6,208 nucleotides of DNA from Promethearchaeota archaeon (lineage in GTDB: Archaea > Asgardarchaeota > Lokiarchaeia > Sigynarchaeales > SOKP01): assembly GCA_016839845.1 (NCBI GenBank), contig JAEOTL010000227.1, forward strand, positions 1 through 6,208, given 5' to 3'. Below the pieces are notes generated by a model, which worked only from the letters and a program-made list of their open reading frames with translations, had not been told where the DNA came from and did not search any database. Below are positions 1 to 5,171 of the stretch, piece by piece; within the stretch, counting starts at the first letter, position 1, and every line of letters begins with the position of its first letter. Both the position numbers and the translations under genes were made by a program.

Positions 1-10
1 CACGGTAAAA

Positions 11-18
11 GGAGGTTA
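11..18 (+). promoter_or_regulatory. Shine-Dalgarno site of the cupin gene
   Basis: GGAGGTTA lies 8 nt before the ATG at 27 and is strongly complementary to the CCUCC end of 16S rRNA. It fixes the cupin start and shows that this mRNA has a leader, so the promoter must lie before the window begins or in its first few bases. The contrast with the SD-less genes downstream suggests the organism uses both modes of initiation. Confidence 0.85.
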
Positions 19-26
19 GTTACTAT

Positions 27-536
27 ATGGCAAGACAACTAAGAAGAATAATAACGGGTCATAATGAAGAAGACAAATCAATTGTAGCTAATGAGGGTCC
101 ACCTCTAGGGGGTTTTGGTTTGTGGGGTACATATACTTCACCTGCAGATAATAAGCATAAAAAAGATGCAGCGGGGCTAGGAGCAAAACTTGAACCCCCC
201 GAAAATGGTTCTAAGTTTGGTTTCTTTCAAGTATTTCCTGAAGATCCCACTAAATCAGCTGATGAGGTGGAAAAAGAATATGCTGCTGGATTTGCGGCAA
301 TGAGCGCTTCACATTGTCGTCCAGATACATCTAGACATCCTGGTATGCATAAAACTAAAACTGTCGATTATATAATATTACTCGAGGGGGAAATTACTTT
401 GTTATTAGATGAGGATGAAGTAGAATTGAAACCATTTGATGTTGTAATTCAACGGGGTACAAATCATGCATGGGTGAACAAAGGCTCCAAACCAGCTCTT
501 TTAGCAGCAGTCTTGATAGATGCTGAGCCAATCTAA
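27..536 (+). CDS. Single-domain cupin protein (Cupin_2-like)
   Basis: A 169-residue cytosolic protein without signal peptide or membrane segment. Residues 1-90 are an N-terminal arm with the family-like opening RRIITGHNEEDKSIV and a GPP turn. Residues about 95-165 form the conserved beta-barrel. Cupin motif 1 is visible as HPGMH (His104, His108), followed by TVDY (Asp114 where classical cupins often have Glu) and the LEGE turn near 119-122. Motif 2 is PFDVVIQRGTNHAWVN (137-151) with His147. His104/His108/His147 are the likely metal ligands. This subgroup typically has the TVDY-I-LEGE-QRGT-HAW pattern. Its substrate is not known, and members are often seen beside small-molecule catabolic genes (general knowledge). 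The ATG is set by a good SD site. A T-rich tract follows the stop, so the gene probably ends its transcript. Whether it is an enzyme or a ligand-binding or isomerase protein cannot be told. Confidence 0.9.
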   Translation: MARQLRRIITGHNEEDKSIVANEGPPLGGFGLWGTYTSPADNKHKKDAAGLGAKLEPPENGSKFGFFQVFPEDPTKSADEVEKEYAAGFAAMSASHCRPDTSRHPGMHKTKTVDYIILLEGEITLLLDEDEVELKPFDVVIQRGTNHAWVNKGSKPALLAAVLIDAEPI

Positions 537-541
537 TAGTA

Positions 542-560
542 TTTTTCTTTTTTATTTTTT
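542..560 (+). terminator. T-rich archaeal-type terminator after the cupin gene
   Basis: The tract is almost pure T (runs of 5, 6 and 6 broken by single C and A) and starts 5 bp after the cupin stop codon. No stem precedes it. Archaeal RNA polymerase terminates on such U-rich tracts without a hairpin, so this is a plausible transcript end. A bacterial intrinsic terminator would need a GC stem, which is absent. Confidence 0.55.
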
Positions 561-693
561 ACTTTGGACAGCAATATGTTTTTGTGCTAAAATCGGCTCC
601 TAATGTAGAATTGGAATATGGTAGTTATGGGAATATCGTAGGATGAGAGTAGAGACGATGGACTACTATTTCGAATATGAAGTTACTGAGGGC

Positions 694-718
694 TAAAAAG
701 GGCCGCAAGCTTTTTTTA
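694..718 (+). terminator. 10-bp hairpin with 5-nt loop, terminator-like
   Basis: Bases 694-703 pair fully with 709-718: one U-A, five A-U, two G-U and two G-C pairs, around the loop CGCAA (704-708). The seven-T run is the 3' arm of the stem rather than a free tail. The first base of the stem is the first base of the stop codon of the 17-codon frame at 643-696. It could end a short transcript from the gap or be a processing or stability element. Confidence 0.45.
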
Positions 719-738
719 CAATTTTGCTATTCTAAATT

Positions 739-759
739 AAAAAGCCTATTCTTTTTTTT
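739..759 (+). terminator. Second A5G/CTn hairpin with T tail
   Basis: AAAAAG (739-744) pairs with CTTTTT (751-756) around a six-base loop, and three further Ts follow. The design matches the hairpin about 40 bp upstream. It lies 33 bp before the DUF4184 start, so it either ends transcription from upstream or is part of that gene's AT-rich promoter. The stem is weak, so this is tentative. Confidence 0.3.
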
Positions 760-792
760 GATTATTCACATACAAATCATGACAATATAAAA

Positions 793-1446
793 ATGCCAAG
801 TTCAATCATATCTCATCAAGTCCCGGGATTAGCCCTAAAAGTGAAGTATCCAAAGATTTTTGATGGGAGTGCCTTGATGTTTGGTACCTTTGTCCCGGAT
901 CTCAGCTTAGTAATCCGTCGTCTAATTCCATTTAATTTTTATAGTTTGAGTCATAGTTTACTAGGCCAAATTCTATGGTCGATCCCTTTAGGGATAATTC
1001 TAACTATACTTTTTAATAGATACATAGCTCCATTTTCAGCCAAATTAGCCAAAAGAACAGGTATATTTGCAAAGCCTTTAAGATATTTTGGTGTAGATCA
1101 GTGGAGTTATCTTAAGAATAAGAAATTTAATAAACGATTTTGGATTGTTGCTGCGTATTCGGTTATGATAGGGGGGATCACACATGTGTTATTAGATTGG
1201 CCCTCACATGAGTTTGTCCAGCTTTTTTACCCATGGGCAGTATTCCCAAATCCTGATTTTTTACTGTATTCCATAGCGAATTATGGAACAGTTTCCTTTG
1301 GTTCGTACTCATTTGAAGCAAACCTAACAATATTTAACCTTTTATGGTTTCTAGAAACACTCGTTACTATTCCAATCTTTTTCTATTATCTTAGACGTAT
1401 AAAAAAAGATAATCTTATAGAAAAGTGGTATGAATCCGATGAATGA
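793..1446 (+). CDS. DUF4184-type integral membrane protein
   Basis: A 217-residue membrane protein that resembles the DUF4184 family, whose biochemical role is unknown. The N-terminal part carries a conserved-looking SHQVPGLAL segment (His8), then LMFGTFVPDLSLVI (Asp36) and YSLSHSLLGQ (His54). A basic loop follows at about 85-115, then GGITHVLLDWPSHE (His131, Asp135, His139) at 127-140. These His/Asp residues at membrane edges recall metal-binding membrane hydrolases, but that is inference. Hydrophobic segments are visible at about 26-44, 57-75, 116-134 and 178-200, and the C-terminus is charged (KKDNLIEKWYESDE). No SD site precedes the ATG, consistent with a leaderless or poorly led mRNA. 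The 3' end overlaps the methyltransferase gene, so the two are probably expressed together. Confidence 0.8.
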   Translation: MPSSIISHQVPGLALKVKYPKIFDGSALMFGTFVPDLSLVIRRLIPFNFYSLSHSLLGQILWSIPLGIILTILFNRYIAPFSAKLAKRTGIFAKPLRYFGVDQWSYLKNKKFNKRFWIVAAYSVMIGGITHVLLDWPSHEFVQLFYPWAVFPNPDFLLYSIANYGTVSFGSYSFEANLTIFNLLWFLETLVTIPIFFYYLRRIKKDNLIEKWYESDE

Positions 1447-2071
1447 AGAAGATATTGATAAAATCTATAGAGAGGTACCTTTGGAAAAAATTCCATGGGT
1501 ATACGAGACACCACCAGCTCTATTAGTTGAATTGTTCAATAACGGTACAATAAAACCTTGCAAAACGCTTGAGTTAGGTTGTGGTGTAGGAAATTATGCA
1601 ATATATCTTGCTAGTAAGGGATTTGAAGTAACAGGAATTGACATGTCTAGGAGAGCTATCGAGATCGCAAAAGATAAAGCCAAAAAATTAGAGGTAAACT
1701 GTAATTTCCTCGTTTCCGATGTTACTGGTGATTTAAGTGATATCGGAGGAAATTTTGATTTCATATTCGATTGGGAGTTGTTGCATCATATTTTTCCTGA
1801 AAAGAGAAAATCATTTTTGAAAAATATTCACACTCTGCTTAATCCAGGTGGAACTTATCTTACAGTTAGTTTTAGTGAGAAAGATCCAAGTTTTGGAGGA
1901 GTTGGGAAATACAGAAAGACACCAATGGGTACTGTATTGTATTTTTCCTCAGAATATGAGCTTGAGAAGCTTTTTATGTCCACTTTTAATGTAGAGGTTT
2001 TAAAAAGATTAGAAATTAGAGGAAAGCCAAATCCTCACATTGCTATATATGGTCTCATGAATCGTTTATAA
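1430..2071 (+). CDS. Class I SAM-dependent methyltransferase (TPMT/TehB-like)
   Basis: A 213-residue soluble methyltransferase. SAM-binding motif I is LELGCGVGN at 47-55. The acidic residue ending strand 2 is Asp71 (VTGID). Motif II-like SDV is at 96-98. The motif around FDFIFDWELLHHI (109-121) followed by LNPGGTYLTVSFSE (137-150) matches the subgroup related to thiopurine methyltransferases and TehB, which often acts on small thiol, selenium, tellurium or aromatic compounds. The opening REVPLEKIPW is also typical of it. The real acceptor cannot be read from sequence. The ATG at 1430 overlaps the end of the membrane-protein gene by 17 bp. A second in-frame ATG at 1439 would leave an 8-bp overlap, and neither has a strong SD site, so translational coupling is likely. 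The gene converges on the transglutaminase-like gene with only 8 bp between the stop codons. Confidence 0.88.
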   Translation: MNPMNEEDIDKIYREVPLEKIPWVYETPPALLVELFNNGTIKPCKTLELGCGVGNYAIYLASKGFEVTGIDMSRRAIEIAKDKAKKLEVNCNFLVSDVTGDLSDIGGNFDFIFDWELLHHIFPEKRKSFLKNIHTLLNPGGTYLTVSFSEKDPSFGGVGKYRKTPMGTVLYFSSEYELEKLFMSTFNVEVLKRLEIRGKPNPHIAIYGLMNRL

Positions 2072-2079
2072 TAAAATCC

Positions 2080-2700
2080 TTAGTGACTTTTTTTAAGGGT
2101 CATTTGTTCTTCGGCATTTTCCTTAATAAGAACTATTGCTTCTTCCCTTGCCTTTAATGCAGTTCTTTCTAGGATACCTTCCCATTCTTTTGACGGTAGA
2201 ATCATCTCCTTTAACACTCGTTTGAATAATAAAAATTCATTTTTAGTAGTGATAAATGGTTCTACTCTTTCTTCATGAATAAAGCCCTCTAAAGTCTTTT
2301 TTTTACCATTGCAGTTTCCCTCAGTGAGATCGAACCGAAGATTCTTGTACACCAAGAAACAATGGATCATGGGAACAAAAGGGACATGATATTTGTCTAA
2401 TATCTCATTCGTACCTGTAGAAACTTCTTCTATGAATTTATAAATACCCACATGCTTATATAAGGGGATATTTAATTCCTTTGCTAGGGCCGCTATTACT
2501 GCATGTTTTGAAGTACAACTCCCTTTCTTTTCTTTAAAAAAGATCATATGATCATCATAATTGGAATTGTACCCATAATCAACATTATGTACATACTCGC
2601 TTGCTTCTTTAAATGATTTAATCCCCAGTTCAAGGAATTTCCGTGACATCTCACCAGATGGTGTAATTTTGGCATCAGGTAATTTATCGTATGAATCCAT
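2080..2700 (-). CDS. Transglutaminase-like cysteine protein, cytosolic
   Basis: A 206-residue protein with the Cys-His-Asp arrangement of the transglutaminase-like (papain-type) fold. Cys62 lies in KGSCTSKHAVIAALAKEL at the start of the core helix, His113 in MIHCFLVY, and Asp124 in LRFDLTEGN. The fold serves peptidases, amidases and acyl-transferring enzymes, and the substrate here is unknown. There is no signal peptide or membrane helix, so it should act inside the cell, unlike many transglutaminase-like proteins that are exported. The C-terminal third (about 155-206) is helical and highly charged, and may be a lid or an interaction surface. The ATG is supported by a TATA box about 25 nt upstream, giving a leaderless mRNA. 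It is divergent from the M20D gene and shares a 132-bp promoter region with it, which suggests joint regulation. Confidence 0.82.
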   Translation of the reverse strand: MDSYDKLPDAKITPSGEMSRKFLELGIKSFKEASEYVHNVDYGYNSNYDDHMIFFKEKKGSCTSKHAVIAALAKELNIPLYKHVGIYKFIEEVSTGTNEILDKYHVPFVPMIHCFLVYKNLRFDLTEGNCNGKKKTLEGFIHEERVEPFITTKNEFLLFKRVLKEMILPSKEWEGILERTALKAREEAIVLIKENAEEQMTLKKSH

Positions 2701-2720
2701 AAATAAGCCTACTTTTACCT

Positions 2721-2728
2721 ATTTATAA
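2721..2728 (-). promoter_or_regulatory. Archaeal TATA box of the transglutaminase-like gene
   Basis: On the minus strand this reads TTATAAAT, preceded by GATAAAGC, which resembles a BRE. The box centre is about 25 nt from the ATG at 2700, so transcription should begin at or within a base or two of the start codon. No SD site lies between. The geometry is that of leaderless archaeal genes. It is the strongest single clue to the domain of the organism. Confidence 0.7.
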
Positions 2729-2735
2729 GCTTTAT

Positions 2736-2752
2736 CTCAATAAAATATTGAG
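2736..2752. repeat. Perfect dyad, possible operator A
   Basis: CTCAATA and TATTGAG form a 7-bp inverted repeat around AAA. The dyad sits directly upstream of the TATA box and BRE-like flank of the transglutaminase-like gene, where an archaeal regulator could help or block TBP/TFB binding. The same half-site context (ATCTCAAT) occurs again at 2784-2791. No regulator gene is in the window. Confidence 0.5.
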
Positions 2753-2758
2753 GTTCTG

Positions 2759-2773
2759 AAGTTTTGCAAACTT
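2759..2773. repeat. Perfect dyad, possible operator B
   Basis: AAGTTT and AAACTT form a 6-bp inverted repeat around TGC. Its centre (2766) is 22 bp from that of the neighbouring dyad (2744), about two turns of B-DNA, so proteins bound to both would lie on the same face. Its half-sites differ from those of dyad A, so a single regulator for both is not assured. Confidence 0.4.
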
Positions 2774-2783
2774 TTTAAAGCAA

Positions 2784-2791
2784 ATCTCAAT
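2784..2791 (+). repeat. ATCTCAAT direct repeat of operator A half-site
   Basis: The octamer ATCTCAAT is found here and at 2734-2741, exactly 50 bp apart. This copy lies just upstream of the AT-rich promoter of the M20D gene, the other next to the promoter of the divergent gene. An 8-mer repeated once in AT-rich DNA can arise by chance, so this is weak by itself. Confidence 0.3.
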
Positions 2792-2797
2792 CTAGCA

Positions 2798-2813
2798 TTT
2801 AATTATATTAAAA
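2798..2813 (+). promoter_or_regulatory. Probable TATA-box region of the M20D gene
   Basis: The tract TTTAATTATATTAAAA is centred about 27 nt before the GTG at 2833. This places the likely transcript start within a few bases of the start codon and fits a leaderless mRNA. A second candidate, TTTTTAAA at 2772-2779, would give a leader of about 30 nt. No SD site is present before the GTG, which favours the nearer box. Confidence 0.45.
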
Positions 2814-2832
2814 ATAAAAAAAATGATTAGAA

Positions 2833-4275
2833 GTGGCAAGAAAATTTGCTCAATATGCACGGTGGATAAAGCATAATCAACAAACATTTATCGATATAAG
2901 TGATAAAATATGGGAATACGCGGAAATAGGCTTTCAAGAATATAAGTCTTCTGAACTCTTAGTAAAAACGTTTAAAGAAAATGGTTTTAAGGTTGATGCG
3001 GGTATAGTAAAAATACCAACTGCTTTTATTGCATCCTATGGTAATGGTAAACCAGTAATAGCTGTATTAGGGGAATATGATGCTTTACCAGGATTAAGCC
3101 AAAAGGCAGAGCCAAAGAGAAATCCATTAAAGGAAAGTGCTCCAGGTCATGGGTGTGGGCATAATCTTTTAGGTGTTGCAGGATTAGGGGGTGTTTTAGC
3201 AATTAAGGAGGCAATTGATAACGGAGAAGTAAAAGGTACTATAAGGTATTATGGGTGTCCTGCTGAAGAAAAATTTAATACTAAAGGATATATGATTGCC
3301 CCAGGAGGTTTATTTGATGATGTTGATATCGCGATTACATGGCATCCAGGCTTTTCTAATAATATACTACTTGCCTCAAATACTGCTATGAATTCAGTTG
3401 CCTTTAAATTCTATGGAAAAACTGCTCATGCTGCGGCAGATCCGCAAAATGGTAGAAGTGCTCTTGATGCCGTGGAACTTATGAACGTTGGGGCGAACTA
3501 CATGCGAGAACATATAATCTCTACTGCTCGATTACATTATGTAATTACTAACGGAGGTCTTGCCCCAAATGTGGTTCCTGATGAAGCTGAAGTCCATTAT
3601 TTTGTAAGAGCTCCAGAACGAGAACAAGTGATCGATCTTTATAATAGATTGCTTAAAGTTGCGGAGGGAGCAACACTTATGACCGAAACCCAATTAGAAG
3701 TAAATTTAATTGGGGGAACTTATAATCCAATCCGCAATGAGGTGGTGAGTGATGTTATATATGAAAAAATGAAACAAGTAGGACCACCCCGCTTTAATAA
3801 GGAGGAACAAATTTTTGCTAAAAAATTACAAGAAACTGTACCCCCTATTGACTTAACGTTAATTAAAAAAATGGTACCTCCCAAATTACTAGATATTGCT
3901 ATGGAAAGCCTTAAACAAGCTCTTTTTCCCATTGTTACTCCACCTATTGGGAAGGGCAAAGTAGCTCCTGGTTCTACCGACGTAGGAGATGTATCATGGT
4001 ATACACCCCTCGGAGAGTTTAGTGCAGCGTGCCATATTGTAGGATCTCCTGGGCATTCATGGCAAAATGTGGCTACTTCAGGGATGGGAATTGGTCACAA
4101 AGGGATGATAAAAGCAGCCCAAATTATATGCTTAACTGCGTTAGAATTTCTAAGTAATACCGAATTAGTCGAAAAGGCTCGTGAGGAATTCGATAATACA
4201 TTCAAGGAGAAAAAATATAAATCTCCTTTCCCAAAAGGATATAAAATTCCTTTTGATAGGTTTAACGCGGCTTAA
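2833..4275 (+). CDS. M20D amidohydrolase, AbgB-like
   Basis: A 480-residue zinc amidohydrolase closely resembling AbgB, a subunit of p-aminobenzoyl-glutamate hydrolase (481 residues in E. coli). In order: GEYDALPGLSQ (80-90), GHGCGHNLLG (105-114; Cys108, His110), CPAEE (142-146; Glu145/Glu146), WHP (170-172; His171), GKTAHAA (195-201; His199) opening the dimerisation domain, ITNGGLAPNVVPDEAEVHY (238-256), STDVGDVSW (381-389) and SPGHSWQ (405-411; His407). The metal ligands and catalytic Glu are all present, so it should be active. M20D enzymes cleave amide bonds of N-acyl or N-aroyl amino acids and folate breakdown products. The exact substrate is unknown. The start is GTG: the nearest upstream ATG (2823) is out of frame, and no in-frame Met occurs before conserved sequence. 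No AbgA partner is in the window. It is followed after 51 bp by the AAC(3) gene on the same strand. Confidence 0.93.
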   Translation: MARKFAQYARWIKHNQQTFIDISDKIWEYAEIGFQEYKSSELLVKTFKENGFKVDAGIVKIPTAFIASYGNGKPVIAVLGEYDALPGLSQKAEPKRNPLKESAPGHGCGHNLLGVAGLGGVLAIKEAIDNGEVKGTIRYYGCPAEEKFNTKGYMIAPGGLFDDVDIAITWHPGFSNNILLASNTAMNSVAFKFYGKTAHAAADPQNGRSALDAVELMNVGANYMREHIISTARLHYVITNGGLAPNVVPDEAEVHYFVRAPEREQVIDLYNRLLKVAEGATLMTETQLEVNLIGGTYNPIRNEVVSDVIYEKMKQVGPPRFNKEEQIFAKKLQETVPPIDLTLIKKMVPPKLLDIAMESLKQALFPIVTPPIGKGKVAPGSTDVGDVSWYTPLGEFSAACHIVGSPGHSWQNVATSGMGIGHKGMIKAAQIICLTALEFLSNTELVEKAREEFDNTFKEKKYKSPFPKGYKIPFDRFNAA

Positions 4276-4326
4276 ATTAAGTTTTTATCTTGGATACAGC
4301 ATTGAAAGAGATATTTGATGATTTAA

Positions 4327-5139
4327 ATGCCTGAAGATGAAACAATAAAAAGGACCAGCACTCCTAATACAAAAGAATCATTAAAATGCGACCTTATGGC
4401 CCTTGGATTAGAACCTGGAGCAATTATTATCATGCACAGTTCACTAAGTAAATTGGGATGGACTATCGGGGGATCTGTTGCATTAATTCAGGCAGTTATG
4501 GAACTATTAACATCTAACGGTACACTAGTTATGCCCTGTTTTACAGGGGAAAATAGTGAACCCTCGAAATGGGAGAATCCACCAGTACAAGAAGAATGGT
4601 GGGAGACAGTTAGAGAGAATATGCCTGCCTTTCAAATGGATGTAACTCCTACTCGAGGTGTGGGAATTGTGGCTGAAGTTTTTCGAACATTCCCTAATGT
4701 GATCCGTAGTAATCATCCTGTATCTTCATTTGCTGCTTGGGGTAAGTATGCACAAAAAATTACTCAAAATCATACTTTGAAATCGGATTTAGGTGAAGGG
4801 TCTCCACTGGCTAAAATCTATGAATTAGACGGACAGATATTGCTGGTGGGGGTTAATCATGAAAATAATACTTCATTACACCTTGCTGAATACCGAAGTA
4901 CTTATCCAAGTAAAAAATATGTTGCGACTGGTTCGGCATTGCTCATAAATGGAATGAGAAAATGGGTTGAATGGAAAGAATTAGATCTTAATATGGATGA
5001 TTTTGAACAAATAGGGAACGATTATGAGACATCAATAAATTATCGCCCCAAAAAAGTTGGAATTGCGGAGGCACGTCTTTTTTCACAGCGACAACTAGTA
5101 GAGTTTGCCGTAGGATGGATGAATCAAAACAGAAGTTAG
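4327..5139 (+). CDS. AAC(3)-family N-acetyltransferase
   Basis: A 270-residue protein of the Antibiotic_NAT family (aminoglycoside 3-N-acetyltransferases and relatives), which move an acetyl group from acetyl-CoA to an amine. Conserved blocks in order: IIMHSSLSKLGWTIGG (34-49), GTLVMPCFT (65-73), MPAFQMDVTPTRGVG (99-113), VAEVFRTFPNVIRSNHPVSSFAAWG (115-139), GEGSPLAKIYELDG (156-169) and ILLVGVNHENNTSLHLAEYR (171-190) with His178 and His185. These match full-length chromosomal members of the family, and nothing is missing. Many such homologues in environmental genomes have no shown resistance role, so a native amine is as likely a substrate as an aminoglycoside. The ATG is the first in frame after a stop at 4324-4326, with no strong SD site. 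Cotranscription with the M20D gene is likely: 51 bp apart, no terminator seen. Confidence 0.92.
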   Translation: MPEDETIKRTSTPNTKESLKCDLMALGLEPGAIIIMHSSLSKLGWTIGGSVALIQAVMELLTSNGTLVMPCFTGENSEPSKWENPPVQEEWWETVRENMPAFQMDVTPTRGVGIVAEVFRTFPNVIRSNHPVSSFAAWGKYAQKITQNHTLKSDLGEGSPLAKIYELDGQILLVGVNHENNTSLHLAEYRSTYPSKKYVATGSALLINGMRKWVEWKELDLNMDDFEQIGNDYETSINYRPKKVGIAEARLFSQRQLVEFAVGWMNQNRS

Positions 5140-5171
5140 AGAACTAGAACTATAGAAAATAAATAAAATAA
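5140..5171 (-). terminator. T-rich tail of the Amidohydro_2 gene in a convergent spacer
   Basis: On the minus strand the sequence after the TAA at 5172-5174 is TTATTTTATTTATTTTC. This is a U-rich tract in the transcript without a stem, as expected of archaeal termination. The plus-strand transcript from the AAC(3) gene meets A-rich sequence here and has no equivalent signal, so it may read into the antisense of the next gene. Confidence 0.45.

Larger units (their letters stand above)
537..792. other. Intergenic gap with no convincing gene
   Basis: This 256-bp stretch separates the cupin from the DUF4184 gene. It begins with the T-rich tract. A middle part (about 570-700) of less extreme base composition follows, with only very short open frames. 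The longest with an ATG is 17 codons at 643-696 (start MRVETMDYYFEY), without an SD site and without a family I recognise. The gap ends with two A5G/CTn hairpins. A small RNA or the remains of a decayed gene are both possible. I see no tRNA, no CRISPR-like repeat and no insertion-sequence end. Confidence 0.6.

Noticed and set aside
2072..2094. Terminator between the convergent methyltransferase and transglutaminase-like genes
   Set aside because: Only 8 bp separate the stop codons. The T run at 2088-2094 lies inside the coding sequence of the minus-strand gene (its Lys-Lys codons), so a dedicated signal is not supported, though it may still act on the plus transcript.
2823..2876. ATG-initiated 17-codon frame overlapping the start of the M20D gene, considered as the true start or a leader peptide
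   Set aside because: It is out of frame with the M20D gene and has no SD site. The predicted transcript start (near 2831) would exclude it.
3720..3959. 79-codon open frame on the minus strand inside the M20D gene
   Set aside because: It lies wholly within a strongly conserved coding frame, has no SD site or promoter, and its translation shows no recognisable domain.
4525..4716. 63-codon minus-strand frame inside the AAC(3) gene
   Set aside because: It is antisense to conserved family blocks of the acetyltransferase, and its translation is not protein-like.
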